From NCBI GenBank assembly GCA_023250815.1, contig JAHEZZ010000004.1:1-38365 (forward strand): DNA of 38,365 nt, read 5' to 3'. The notes below the pieces were generated by a model that searched no databases, had not been told where the DNA came from, and saw only the letters and a list, made by a program, of their open reading frames with translations. Source of the DNA: Bdellovibrionales bacterium (lineage in GTDB: Bacteria > Bdellovibrionota > Bacteriovoracia > Bacteriovoracales > Bacteriovoracaceae). The position numbers and the translations under genes are program-made. Shown piece by piece: positions 15,625 to 23,854 of the stretch; positions within the stretch are counted from its first letter, which is position 1; every line of letters begins with the position of its first letter.

Positions 15625-16608
15625 TTAAAACATGACCGATATACCCAAGGCCAACTTAAATTGATTAGAATGAATCTTCCCCTCAACGCTGCTAGGTACC
15701 ACCTCTTCTTTTGTCACAGTGGTAGGTTCATAGGAAAGTACCCCCATAAAGGCCACTCCAACTTTTAAAAAAGTGTAATAAGATTCACTTAAATCAAAAC
15801 GATATTTGATTCCTGTGTGAATGATAGGCAAAGAACTAATCGAGTATAGATATTTTTGCGAAAGAGTAGAAGCACCTAGAAGTGCACTTCCCATACGATA
15901 AGAACTGCCGAGATATATCATAAAATCTTCTAAGACAGAAGGATTGTTGTAGAGATAATAATTGAGCCCAAATAGAAAGGATTTTTCTTCGGCTTGAACA
16001 TTGATTAGGCCAGCATCGTAATAATTTCGTCCAAAAGAATAGTAGAGATCGACCGTCACTTTTTGAAGAAATTCAGCAGCTCTCATAAGATGAAACTCAT
16101 AACCAATATCAAAACTTTTTGCCGCACCCTGATTATTCTCATCTCGTGTATCTGTTGCTTCATTGAGTCCCTTATTAAATTTTAAAATAATTTCATTTCC
16201 CAATCGTTGTTTTAACTGTTTTTTTCTTTGCTTTATTTCTTCCAAGTCCTTGGCCGGCGCTTCTGTTAATTTCACAGGAATTAATATTTTAAGATTAACG
16301 ACTTTATCATTTTCAATTTCTTGAGGATTAACCAAACGATATATTGACCAAATAGAGCGTGAAGGTGACGCCTTAACCACAACTCCTCTAGCGACAACCA
16401 CTGTCGTAATAAAAAATTCCGCATGATCACCCACAACAAGACCGTCTTTAAGACCGCGGTTAACTAGTATAGTTTTTTTAGAATTAGAAAATGAGATTAC
16501 TCTTACACTTAACTTCTGATCCATTGCTAAAGGAAAAGAAGAAGTTGACCAAAGCAGTAAGGACAGAAAGAGAAGAGCAATTATTTTTGGTGCAATTTTA
16601 TTTTTCAT
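15625..16608 (-). CDS. Envelope protein, mosaic paralogue (paralogue 2)
   Basis: Start set at the ATG of MKNKIAPK (SD AGAGG 8 bases upstream); the track's TTG three codons earlier is unlikely. 327 residues. Residues 1-120 match paralogue 1 nearly residue for residue (VARGVVVKASPSRSIWS, RLVNPQEIE, PVKLTE). Residues 130-327 match the barrel of paralogue 3 (AKSFDIGYEFHLMRA, YDAG.INV, GLNYYLYN.PS.LEDFM, LKVGVAF.GVLSYEPTT, IHSNQ.KLALG.SVMF). The long central region of paralogue 3 is missing. So this gene looks like a recombinant of its two neighbours. It starts 18 bases after the preceding stop and ends 18 bases before the next start. Confidence 0.75.
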   Translation of the reverse strand: MKNKIAPKIIALLFLSLLLWSTSSFPLAMDQKLSVRVISFSNSKKTILVNRGLKDGLVVGDHAEFFITTVVVARGVVVKASPSRSIWSIYRLVNPQEIENDKVVNLKILIPVKLTEAPAKDLEEIKQRKKQLKQRLGNEIILKFNKGLNEATDTRDENNQGAAKSFDIGYEFHLMRAAEFLQKVTVDLYYSFGRNYYDAGLINVQAEEKSFLFGLNYYLYNNPSVLEDFMIYLGSSYRMGSALLGASTLSQKYLYSISSLPIIHTGIKYRFDLSESYYTFLKVGVAFMGVLSYEPTTVTKEEVVPSSVEGKIHSNQFKLALGISVMF

Positions 16609-16626
16609 AAAATACAACCTCTTTTA

Positions 16627-18216
16627 TCAAAACATCACCGACATACCCAAGGCCAATTTTAGTTGATTGGAATGAATATTTCCTTCAATATTATCAGAAA
16701 CATCGCCTTCTGAACGAAGTGTGGTAGGTTCATAGGAAAGTACACCCACAAACGCCACTCCCACTTTTAAAAAAGTATTGTAAGCATCACTCATATCAAA
16801 GCGATATTTTATTCCACCATGAACAATCGGCAGTGAAGTAATCGAATAAATATATCTTTGTGAAAGGCTAGAAGCATCTAAGAGTGCACTCCCTGAACGA
16901 TAGGAGCTACCAACAAAAACCATAAAATCTTCAAGGGCCGAAGGATCATTATACAAATAGTAATTGAGGCCAAGTTGAAATGACTTTTCCTCCCCATGAA
17001 CATTAATGGCCCCTGCATCGTAATAATTTTTTCCCATAGAATAAAAAAGATCTATTGAAAATTTTCTTAAGGAATCAGAGGCCCTCATAAGATGAAATTC
17101 ATAACCAATATCAAAACTTTTGGCGGTCCTTTGATTACTTGGATCTTGCGTATCAGTTGTTTGGTTGATCCCTTTGTTAAATCTTAAAACGACTTCATTT
17201 CCCGATCGATGCTCTAATGATTTTTTTCTTCGTCTTACTTCTTTTGCCAACTGACTTTTATAAAAAAATTGTTGCAATTCAAGATCATTCATATCACCTG
17301 ACCAAAAAACCGTATCTTGTTTTATTTTAGCTACCGCACGTTGATCGACTAGAACTTCTTTTTGTTTGTCCTCTTTCACTTGATCAAAGACACTCAGGAA
17401 ACTACTTTTTGATTGCATTACTTTACTATATTTATCCCTTCTTTGATTGTGATACATCTTTTTTAGTCCCAATTCTTCATCGTTAAATTTATTTTGAACC
17501 CCTTCGGTCACCGATTGCATAACCCACTTGTTATTTACTTTTCTAACAAGATCGGCCTCCACTACTGTTTCTAATTCTTCAATGCTTAATCCTTCCAAGA
17601 TAGCTCGATATTCATCTTTCCAACCTGTATTCTTTGTTTTGTCATTTTTCCAGCGACTAAAATCTTTTGTTTCTAAATGATGACTGCGATTAGGTGTAGT
17701 CTCCACTATTTTATCACCCACCAAATAATTTTTTTCTGCCTTCACTAAAGATTTCTGCTGTCCCATAATATTTTTATCTATGGCATCCCTGGGATTATTT
17801 GGTGCTAAAATAATTTTTTCCTGCTTTACCCGAAAGTCAGTTCGCCCACTAAATATATCCACCATAGAAACATAACTAAGCACTGAATTTAAAAAAATCA
17901 TTTCAGGATTTTCAATCCTACCTAAATGCCAAAAAGAATAACCCCCGTGAACTTTTATGGCCTCACCGTAAGCAACGGTAGTCAGCTTGGGTTTATCCAT
18001 TCCCTCTTGCAAAACAAATTTTGCCTTACTGCCAATTTTAATACCCTCAAATTCTCCTCGATCTATAATAATACTTTTTTTAGTGCTACTGACATCTAAG
18101 ATCGTAATCATTTTAGGAACGGCGGCAGCATCCACCGCCAAGGCCGATGACAAATAAAATGAGCACGAAAAGATCAAAAGAAGCAACTTAAAACTCAACT
18201 GCAAATTATCATCCAA
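16627..18216 (-). CDS. Envelope protein, long paralogue with central charged region and barrel (paralogue 3)
   Basis: 529 residues; first gene of the trio. A signal peptide (FKLLLLIFSCSFYLSSALA) is followed by a divergent copy of the shared domain (ITILDVSSTKKSIIIDRGEFEGIKIGSKAKFV...YSFWHLGRIENPEMI), a central hydrophilic segment (about 130-330) absent from the others, and the same C-terminal barrel as paralogue 2. The track start is TTG (MDDN); another in-frame TTG in NLQ is possible, and the only nearby ATG is out of frame, so the start is uncertain. The 5' end lies 10 bases from a double-hairpin repeat pointing the other way. Confidence 0.7.
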   Translation of the reverse strand: MDDNLQLSFKLLLLIFSCSFYLSSALAVDAAAVPKMITILDVSSTKKSIIIDRGEFEGIKIGSKAKFVLQEGMDKPKLTTVAYGEAIKVHGGYSFWHLGRIENPEMIFLNSVLSYVSMVDIFSGRTDFRVKQEKIILAPNNPRDAIDKNIMGQQKSLVKAEKNYLVGDKIVETTPNRSHHLETKDFSRWKNDKTKNTGWKDEYRAILEGLSIEELETVVEADLVRKVNNKWVMQSVTEGVQNKFNDEELGLKKMYHNQRRDKYSKVMQSKSSFLSVFDQVKEDKQKEVLVDQRAVAKIKQDTVFWSGDMNDLELQQFFYKSQLAKEVRRRKKSLEHRSGNEVVLRFNKGINQTTDTQDPSNQRTAKSFDIGYEFHLMRASDSLRKFSIDLFYSMGKNYYDAGAINVHGEEKSFQLGLNYYLYNDPSALEDFMVFVGSSYRSGSALLDASSLSQRYIYSITSLPIVHGGIKYRFDMSDAYNTFLKVGVAFVGVLSYEPTTLRSEGDVSDNIEGNIHSNQLKLALGMSVMF

Positions 18217-18225
18217 ACTCTTTTG

Positions 18226-18323
18226 TTATACTCACCACCTTTAAGTTTTCCGGTATGGGAAACTCAGCATTACAAGTGGTATACCTTCGCAGTTTGCTTG
18301 AAAAAAAATTGCGAAGGGTATAA
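18226..18323 (+). repeat. Double-hairpin TTATAC element, copy 2
   Basis: A 98-bp element bounded by TTATACTCACC and GAAGGGTATAA. Hairpin 1: AGTTTTCC, loop GGTAT, GGGAAACT. Hairpin 2 is long: TATACC-TTCGCAGTTT pairing with AAATTGCGAA-GGGTATA, with one G-T pair. TTGAAA (18298-18303) lies in the loop of hairpin 2 and TATAAA (18319-18324) at its right end, 15 bases apart. It sits in the divergent gap between the paralogue-3 gene and the 18541 gene. Confidence 0.72.
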
Positions 18324-18434
18324 ATTTCATTTTAACAGGACAGGCTTAACACGGCCCACAAGGCAATTCTTTCCAAATTCAGACCTTTTGGCCCTTGACT
18401 CTCTGGGCCCAACAAAACTATAAAGAGGAAATAC
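18324..18434. other. Spacer between two repeat copies, no gene seen
   Basis: About 110 bases separating copies 2 and 3. The 66-aa track ORF that crosses copy 2 and this spacer has no SD and no protein-like character. The stretch holds several GGCC/GGGCCC sites but no clear hairpin, promoter or gene. If the TATAAA at 18319 is used, this would be the 5' leader of the 18541-trxB unit. Confidence 0.5.
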
Positions 18435-18529
18435 TTATACTCCTCAGCTTGAGTTTTCCAGACAGAAAAACTCAATTACGAGTGCTGTGCCTGGACAATT
18501 TATTTTCAAATAAACTGCTTGTGGTACAA
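18435..18529 (+). repeat. Double-hairpin TTATAC element, copy 3 (upstream of 18541 gene)
   Basis: A 95-bp element from TTATACTCCTC to GTGGTACAA. Hairpin 1: TTGAGTTTT, short loop, AAAACTCAA. Hairpin 2: CAATTTATTT, loop TC, AAATAAACTG, with one mismatch. The promoter-like pair is weaker here (TTTTCA, 16 bases, TACAAA). The end of the element runs directly into the AAGGA Shine-Dalgarno of the downstream gene. Two copies in tandem orientation precede this gene. Confidence 0.72.
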
Positions 18530-18540
18530 AAGGATTGAGC

Positions 18541-18798
18541 GTGATTCGCAAAAAACAAAAGACCATTTACCGCTATGATTGCACGATTACCGGAGAGAGT
18601 TTCAAGTTAACTCGCGAATCTACTCATCCTCTAGAATTGGTTTCAGTCAAGGCCTTTTATGAAATGAATCCCGACAAAGATGATCGGCCAGAGTACATCA
18701 AAAAACAGGCAGAAGTTGAATGGTTAGAGGAACAAGAAAGAGCTCGTATCGCCGCTGAACAAAGAGCACTCTTTGAAGCGCAAAATAAAGAAAAGTAA
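18541..18798 (+). CDS. Small charged protein of unknown function, trxB operon
   Basis: Start placed at GTG 18541 because AAGGA (18530-18534) is six bases upstream; the track's TTG at 18535 would abut the SD. 85 residues: a basic N-terminus with a short beta-like part (KTIYRYDCTITGESFKLTRE) and a long charged C-terminal helix (EVEWLEEQERARIAAEQRALFEAQNKEK). It has one cysteine. No signal or family is recognised. trxB follows after 36 bases on the same strand, so the two are probably co-transcribed, and the gene sits immediately downstream of two repeat elements. Confidence 0.65.
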   Translation: MIRKKQKTIYRYDCTITGESFKLTRESTHPLELVSVKAFYEMNPDKDDRPEYIKKQAEVEWLEEQERARIAAEQRALFEAQNKEK

Positions 18799-18834
18799 TA
18801 CCAATTCCAATCGAAAAATTTTAAGGAGCAATTT

Positions 18835-19764
18835 ATGTCCGCTTCACTTCGGCAAGTTGTTATCATTGGTTCAGGGCCAGCTGGCCATACTGCTGCTCTT
18901 TACAGTGCAAGGGCAAATCTAAATCCTCTTGTTATTGAAGGCCATGAACCCGGAGGCCAACTTACTACAACTACCGACGTTGAAAATTTTCCAGGTTTTG
19001 AAAATGGAATCCTTGGCCCTGAGTTAATCGATAGAATGAAAAAACAGGCCCTTCGTTTTGAAGCACAATATTTAAATACGAAGGTTAATGAAGTTGATTT
19101 TTCCGCTCGCCCTTTTAAAATTATTTGTGAAAATGGCGACATCTTTTTGGCGCAAACTGTGATTATTTCGACAGGAGCTACCGCTAAATATTTAGGACTG
19201 CCAAATGAGATATCTCTTATTGGCAAAGGAGTAAGTGCCTGTGCGACGTGTGATGCTTTCTTTTATAAAAATCGCATCGTCCATGTCGTTGGCGGTGGAG
19301 ACACGGCCATGGAAGAGGCCAGTTTTTTAAGCAAATTTGCCTCACACGTTTATATTATCCATAGACGAGATACCCTACGTGCCAGCAAAGCAATGCAAAA
19401 AAGGATTTTTGAAAATCCAAAAATACAAATGCTTTGGAACAGCGAAGTCACAGAAATATTAAGTAACCTTCAAGGAGTTTATGCAATTAAAGTTCGAGAT
19501 GTTAAAAAAAATGAAGTTATAGAACGCAAAACTGACGGGCTTTTTATGGGTATTGGACACACCCCAAATACTACCTTTTTAAAAAAGCAAATCACTTGTG
19601 ATCAACTTGGTTTTATAAAGACGGTTAACGATGTGGAAACCAATATCCCTGGCGTATTCGCTTGTGGAGATGTTCAAGATTCATATTATCGGCAAGCAAT
19701 TTCTGCCGCTGGATCTGGTTGTATGGCGGCCATTCGAGCAGAGCGATTTCTCTCCCATCAGTAA
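18835..19764 (+). CDS. trxB: Thioredoxin reductase
   Basis: NADPH-dependent flavoprotein that reduces thioredoxin in the cytoplasm. The FAD motif is VVIIGSGPAGHTAALYSARANL, the redox-active disulfide is CATCDAFF (about residue 136), the NADPH motif is VHVVGGGDTAMEEASFL with HRRD, and the second FAD block is PGVFACGDVQDSYYRQAISAAGSGCMAA. Length 309 is standard for the low-molecular-weight bacterial enzyme. The SD AAGGAG lies seven bases before the ATG. It follows a small charged protein gene in what looks like a two-gene operon. Confidence 0.96.
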   Translation: MSASLRQVVIIGSGPAGHTAALYSARANLNPLVIEGHEPGGQLTTTTDVENFPGFENGILGPELIDRMKKQALRFEAQYLNTKVNEVDFSARPFKIICENGDIFLAQTVIISTGATAKYLGLPNEISLIGKGVSACATCDAFFYKNRIVHVVGGGDTAMEEASFLSKFASHVYIIHRRDTLRASKAMQKRIFENPKIQMLWNSEVTEILSNLQGVYAIKVRDVKKNEVIERKTDGLFMGIGHTPNTTFLKKQITCDQLGFIKTVNDVETNIPGVFACGDVQDSYYRQAISAAGSGCMAAIRAERFLSHQ

Positions 19765-19836
19765 ACAAAAACTGAGTATTCCAATCGGTAAATCCAACAT
19801 TTGACGAAATGATTTAACTCACGAGAAAATTATATG

Positions 19837-19855
19837 TGGCCCAAGGATAGGGCCA
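19837..19855. other. TGGCCC-N7-GGGCCA hairpin upstream of crotonase gene
   Basis: TGGCCC, seven-base loop AAGGATA, GGGCCA; a stable six-pair G+C-rich stem between trxB and the crotonase gene, 21 bases before the latter's ATG. It is followed by AAAAATT rather than a T-run, so it is not a typical intrinsic terminator for trxB; it could be a 5'-leader structure or just two clustered GGCC sites. Confidence 0.35.
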
Positions 19856-19876
19856 AAAATTCCAAGGAAGGTATTC

Positions 19877-20722
19877 ATGCGTTCACCCTGTACACTTTTG
19901 TTATTTGATGGACAGAAAACAACAATCTATCCCTGGACAAAAGCACGGGCATTAGAGGTCGTTTTAAATGGCCCCTATCTTACCACCCTTCATTGCCATG
20001 AACTCATTAAAATTTGTGATTGGTTGAAAGAACATTCCGAAGTACACAGTGTTCTTCTAAGATCTTCAAATCAATTTGAGTTATTTGGACAAGGCCCCGA
20101 TATCAATTATTTAAAAAATAATGTCGATGATATCATAGAAATGGCGGCCCTCATTTATAAATTACAGATAATGATGTTCCATTTACCTCAAATTTTTATT
20201 TGTGATTTAGGACTTGGAGCTTTCAATTTTTCTTTCGAGATTGCTTTAGGTGCACAAATTCATTTAGCTCATGAAGATGCAGAAATATCTATGGATCATG
20301 CTAAATTTGGAATTACGCCAGGTCAATTTAGCATAAAACGCTTCAGCGGCCATCCCGATTTAAGTTTCCATTTAATGCTCACCGGACTTAAGGTCAACTT
20401 AAAAGATGTGAAATTTTTAACCCCAGTCTTTTATCAAAAAGATCAAATTCAAGATCAGCAAAAAATTTTAAATAGCATTGCTACTTTAGCACCTGTCGCG
20501 AGAATTAATATTAAACTTGAATTGGCAAAAAATTTTAATTTACTCAATCATAATTTTAAGATTGATGAGAAATTAAACTTAGGAAAAGAAAACAATGATT
20601 GGGTTGAAGCTTTAAAAAATTGGGAAACAAATGAAAGGCCACAGTTTCAAACTGCCAAAGAATATCTAAATGATTTAAATAAAAATAAAGCTGAATTTAA
20701 TTTCAACAATATACTCAATTAG
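19877..20722 (+). CDS. Crotonase-fold (enoyl-CoA hydratase/isomerase-like) protein, divergent
   Basis: 281 residues with crotonase-superfamily layout. The first oxyanion-hole segment reads SNQFELFGQGPDINYL (canonical FxAGxDLxxL), the second FICDLGLGAFNFSFEIALGAQIHLAHEDAEISMDHAKFGITPG (canonical GxAxGGGxxLALACDxRIAxxxAxFxxPExxxGxxP). The usual Gly-rich AxGGG is replaced by GAFNF, and the catalytic Glu positions are not clear, so ordinary hydratase activity is doubtful. The C-terminal helix region is shorter and charged. The ATG has AAGGAAGG six bases upstream. It overlaps convergent mevalonate kinase by four bases (TTAG). I infer a CoA-ester-binding role without a defined reaction. Confidence 0.7.
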   Translation: MRSPCTLLLFDGQKTTIYPWTKARALEVVLNGPYLTTLHCHELIKICDWLKEHSEVHSVLLRSSNQFELFGQGPDINYLKNNVDDIIEMAALIYKLQIMMFHLPQIFICDLGLGAFNFSFEIALGAQIHLAHEDAEISMDHAKFGITPGQFSIKRFSGHPDLSFHLMLTGLKVNLKDVKFLTPVFYQKDQIQDQQKILNSIATLAPVARINIKLELAKNFNLLNHNFKIDEKLNLGKENNDWVEALKNWETNERPQFQTAKEYLNDLNKNKAEFNFNNILN

Positions 20723-21630
20723 AAAAAATAAACCGGTCGAATCTCATGTGAAGATAAAAGTTTTTTTACCAAATCCAAGTTTTCGGCCATCCCGAGTAAA
20801 AATCCGCCCCCACCTGCACCACAAAGTTTTAAAGCGAAACGTGTATCTTTAAGACCTTCTTTCCAAAGATCAATATAAAGTTTTGGAATCATCGGGGTGA
20901 GATTTTCAAGCTGTATTTGAGAAAGTTTTTTCCACGAATAAAAAAGTTCGCGAGAATTCCCTTCTAAAAAATTATTGATACAATCATGTGTAACCTTTAC
21001 CAGTTCCCCTTCACATATTTTGGCAAATTCAGAAGTTTTACATTTTTCTAAAAAAAGATTTACCAAAGGCTCAGTTCTTCTTGCTCTGCCGGTATTGAGC
21101 AAAAATAGGGCCGCCCCATCTTTATTCTTCCTTTCGGGTATTTGAACTTCAATTAGTTCCCCCTTACCCTTAAATAAAATAGGCCGGTTAATAAAACTAA
21201 TTAATGGGTCCATACCAGAACTGGCCCCATGAAAATGAGATTCCATTTTGGCAAAAAAAACTTTTAAACGATTGGTATCTGCGAGTAAGAGATTTATATC
21301 TTCTTTAGTATAACGATGTAAAAGAGCAGCACATAAAGCCCCTGAACTTCCGACTCCAAAACCCTGGGGAATAGTCGATTCAAAAAACAGGCCCTGTCCA
21401 ATATCAAAATCCATCGATGTAACATCAAAATCAATTGATAAATCATCTGAAATTTGCATTTGTTTAATATGCTGACAGAGAGAGCGAAGCTCTTGATCAA
21501 CATTCTTTCCATCTCTTCTAAAAGTAAGATGGCCCTCAAACAAATTATAAGGCATCGCCAGGGCCATTGAATGCTTTATTATACTGTATTCACCGAACAG
21601 CAAAACCTTAGAATAAAATGATTTATTCAT
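20719..21630 (-). CDS. Mevalonate kinase (GHMP family)
   Basis: Start moved to the ATG of MNKSFYSKVLLFGEYS, one base after the mvaD stop; the track's 38 extra residues read through the end of mvaD. 303 residues. GHMP motifs: KVLLFGEYSIIKHSMALAMP (substrate side), the ATP loop PQGFGVGSSGALCAALL, and the C-terminal KLCGAGGGGFLLGM. HGASSGMDPLISF carries the Asp expected in mevalonate kinases. It is the last gene of the five-gene unit and probably phosphorylates mevalonate to 5-phosphomevalonate. The assignment between this kinase and the GYDIA-like one is by motif resemblance and operon logic and could be reversed. Confidence 0.8.
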   Translation of the reverse strand: MNKSFYSKVLLFGEYSIIKHSMALAMPYNLFEGHLTFRRDGKNVDQELRSLCQHIKQMQISDDLSIDFDVTSMDFDIGQGLFFESTIPQGFGVGSSGALCAALLHRYTKEDINLLLADTNRLKVFFAKMESHFHGASSGMDPLISFINRPILFKGKGELIEVQIPERKNKDGAALFLLNTGRARRTEPLVNLFLEKCKTSEFAKICEGELVKVTHDCINNFLEGNSRELFYSWKKLSQIQLENLTPMIPKLYIDLWKEGLKDTRFALKLCGAGGGGFLLGMAENLDLVKKLLSSHEIRPVYFF

Positions 21631-21631
21631 C

Positions 21632-22786
21632 TTAAGTAAATTCCTTATCCCCATGATCAAGAGCATGCCAATAAAGTGGCCCTTCACCGACTTTATCGTG
21701 AATCCACTTGGCACTTTCAGTACTACTAGTACATAAAGAGGCAAGATCTTGTTCTACCCATTCGCTTACTATTAAAAAATATTCTTGGGGATAAAGCAGA
21801 TGAACATTTGGCCCGGCATCAAGAGTAAAACCTATTGGGATCTTATGATCTTCTCTAAACTGTCTAATTTTTTCAATAATCGCCAATGTATTTGGGCGCA
21901 TTAAAATATAAGGATTTTCACTCGACATCATCAATGCATGAAGATCCATTGCTTCTCTTTCAATCAGCAAAACAAATTCTTCTAAATCGCCTGTTTGTAA
22001 AATCCGAAGCATTTTCTGGGCCCGCAAATTTGCCCTTTTGAAACGCTCAAATTTATAAGGATGCTCGGCAATGAGCTTGTGCCCATCAGAACTAGAAACA
22101 CTCTTCGGTTTTGATTCTACAATCAAAATAGTATCGCAATAATTTTTAAAAATAGGATGAAGGCCGATTAGAGGAACTGCATATTCATCACTTTCATCTT
22201 CAATCAACTTTCGATCAGAAATTCCCCATAGCGCAGCGTGCGGCCAAACTGATCGACAGGCACTACCTGATCCAAGTCTTGCCATTTCTGAGGCATTTTT
22301 CCAAAAAGTATATTGCTCTTCTGAACTGCCCAATTCGGGGAACGCCACCTCATTTTTGATTAACTTTTCAAAAGACAAAAAAGATAAAGCAAGTGCCGCC
22401 ATAGATGAAGCAGATGAGGCAATACCAGTAGAATGAGGAAATGAATTTCTAGAATTTATTTTAAAATGATATTTAAAATAAATTTGGCAAAGATGGGGAT
22501 TTTTTAACAAATGAGATTTAAGTAACGTTTCAATTTTGCCATTAAAATCTTTTTTTTCTTTTTGTTGAAAAACAAAATCAAAACTCAATTGATTAGTTTT
22601 TTCATTTTCCCTAGGGGCCCAAGAAAGTGTTGTTTGGGTACGAGACTTTTCCAGTGTCAGGCTTAAAGAGGCATTACAAGGAAGTTGATTTTCTTTTTTT
22701 CCCCAGTATTTTACCAACGCAATATTGGAAGGAGCACTCCAAGTAATCTCCCCATGATGCAAATTTTGATCAGTGTCGTGTGCCAT
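21632..22786 (-). CDS. mvaD: Diphosphomevalonate decarboxylase
   Basis: ATP-dependent decarboxylation of mevalonate 5-diphosphate to isopentenyl diphosphate. The signature N-terminus SAPSNIALVKYWGKKENQLPCNASLSLTL, the central STGIASSASSMAALALSF and the LGSGSACRSVWPHAALWG block with the conserved Ser/Arg are all present, followed by FTLDAGPNVHLLYP. Length 384 is at the upper end for the family. The ATG is 17 bases inside the end of the upstream kinase gene, so translation is likely coupled. The related mevalonate-3,5-bisphosphate decarboxylases of archaea are an alternative, but the Lys in VKYWGKK and the GSGSACRS block favour the classical enzyme. Confidence 0.92.
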   Translation of the reverse strand: MAHDTDQNLHHGEITWSAPSNIALVKYWGKKENQLPCNASLSLTLEKSRTQTTLSWAPRENEKTNQLSFDFVFQQKEKKDFNGKIETLLKSHLLKNPHLCQIYFKYHFKINSRNSFPHSTGIASSASSMAALALSFLSFEKLIKNEVAFPELGSSEEQYTFWKNASEMARLGSGSACRSVWPHAALWGISDRKLIEDESDEYAVPLIGLHPIFKNYCDTILIVESKPKSVSSSDGHKLIAEHPYKFERFKRANLRAQKMLRILQTGDLEEFVLLIEREAMDLHALMMSSENPYILMRPNTLAIIEKIRQFREDHKIPIGFTLDAGPNVHLLYPQEYFLIVSEWVEQDLASLCTSSTESAKWIHDKVGEGPLYWHALDHGDKEFT

Positions 22787-23852
22787 AATTAACCTGTGAG
22801 GTAAAATTATTCATGAGATTAACGGGTCCAGAAAAAACCATTTGATCAAAAGTTAAAATGGTTGAACAATTTTTAGATTTAAAATATTCTTCAACTTTTT
22901 CTTTGCCATCTTTGGAATAAGCAAGAATAAAATCGCCGCCCCATGCACCTAAGGATTTAACAGTGCCATTAAAATCACTAAAATGAGTTAAGCGGATTGA
23001 CGGAATCTCTAAAAGTTTACTTAAAATAGCTTCATGATCATTCATTAAATTTGAAAAGTGATCGCCCTCTGTACAAGAAATCATGGCATCAACTAAAGGA
23101 TTAATTTGCATGATAATTTTATTTAAATATTCTTTTGAATATTGTTTTTTCTTAAAAAGTTCAACAGAGCTGCTAGTTTTTTGTTTTTTCCCCAAATAGA
23201 CGAAATAAAGTTCCGTGGCAAAAGGAGGAGAAAATTGCACATGTGACCACTGCGGAGTTGCTCCTTTTTTTTCATAGAGAATAGGGCCATCTGCTTGAGC
23301 AACAGCTACATCAATACCAGAACCGCCCATGGTCTTAAAAAGCAATTCAAAAGGGCCAGTAAAGGCCCATGAGGCGATATTGTGAATAAGTGTAGAACTT
23401 GAACCAAGTCCCCAATCCATAGGAAAAGAAACTTTAGTCTCGGCAATCACTTCAACATCGTCCCGTAAGAAATGAGGGTTTTGTTTCCTCGCCTGTCGTA
23501 GTATCTTTTGCAAAATCAATGCTGCTTCTGATGTATTGTCATCTAAAAGATTAAAACGCCAAAATTCAAAACGAGCTTCAAACCAAATATTTCCTTGGTA
23601 ATCATAACTTTTCCAGTGAAGGATTGGAGTAAAAGATTGGTTGTATCTTACAGAAAGAGATTGCCCCCATCTGGTGGGCAACCCCAATCCTTTTCCACCT
23701 TCAAGAACAAGATATTCTCCTGCTAAAAGTACTTTGCCGTTACCCCAAAAAAATTGGTCTGGCCCCAAGCTAGAAGTCGTGCCCAAAGAAGGCATTTCTT
23801 CTTTTAAATTTAAATTTGAATGAAATCCCATGTTCATGTCATCATTCATCAT
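22770..23852 (-). CDS. GYDIA-like GHMP kinase, probable phosphomevalonate kinase
   Basis: Start set at the ATG giving MMNDDMNMGF, two bases after the mvaA stop; the track's TTG lies inside mvaA. 360 residues. WGNGKVLLAGEYLVLEGGKGLGLPTRWGQSL, DYQGNIWFEARF, VSFPMDWGLGSSSTLIHNIASWA and MGGSGIDVAVAQADGPILYE follow the pattern of the GHMP kinases found in mevalonate clusters of Bacteroidota and named for a GYDIA motif (GIDVA here). The classical Staphylococcus MvaK2 is different. In this unit the missing step is phosphorylation of 5-phosphomevalonate, so that role is inferred from context. The C-terminal GxWGGDFILAY replaces the usual GAGGGG loop. Confidence 0.78.
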   Translation of the reverse strand: MMNDDMNMGFHSNLNLKEEMPSLGTTSSLGPDQFFWGNGKVLLAGEYLVLEGGKGLGLPTRWGQSLSVRYNQSFTPILHWKSYDYQGNIWFEARFEFWRFNLLDDNTSEAALILQKILRQARKQNPHFLRDDVEVIAETKVSFPMDWGLGSSSTLIHNIASWAFTGPFELLFKTMGGSGIDVAVAQADGPILYEKKGATPQWSHVQFSPPFATELYFVYLGKKQKTSSSVELFKKKQYSKEYLNKIIMQINPLVDAMISCTEGDHFSNLMNDHEAILSKLLEIPSIRLTHFSDFNGTVKSLGAWGGDFILAYSKDGKEKVEEYFKSKNCSTILTFDQMVFSGPVNLMNNFTSQVNYGTRH

Positions 23853-23854
23853 GA

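Noticed and set aside
13091-18216. Secretion or flagellar operon, prompted by FlgT-like wording in the shared domain
   Set aside because: No other flagellar or secretion component is present, and the resemblance is too weak.
18223-18423. 66-aa ORF in the divergent gap before trxB
   Set aside because: It reads through repeat copy 2; composition is that of the hairpins and not of a protein.
21631-21744. N-terminal extension of mevalonate kinase in the ORF track
   Set aside because: It lies within the mvaD coding sequence; GHMP homology begins at MNKSFYSKVLLFGEYS.
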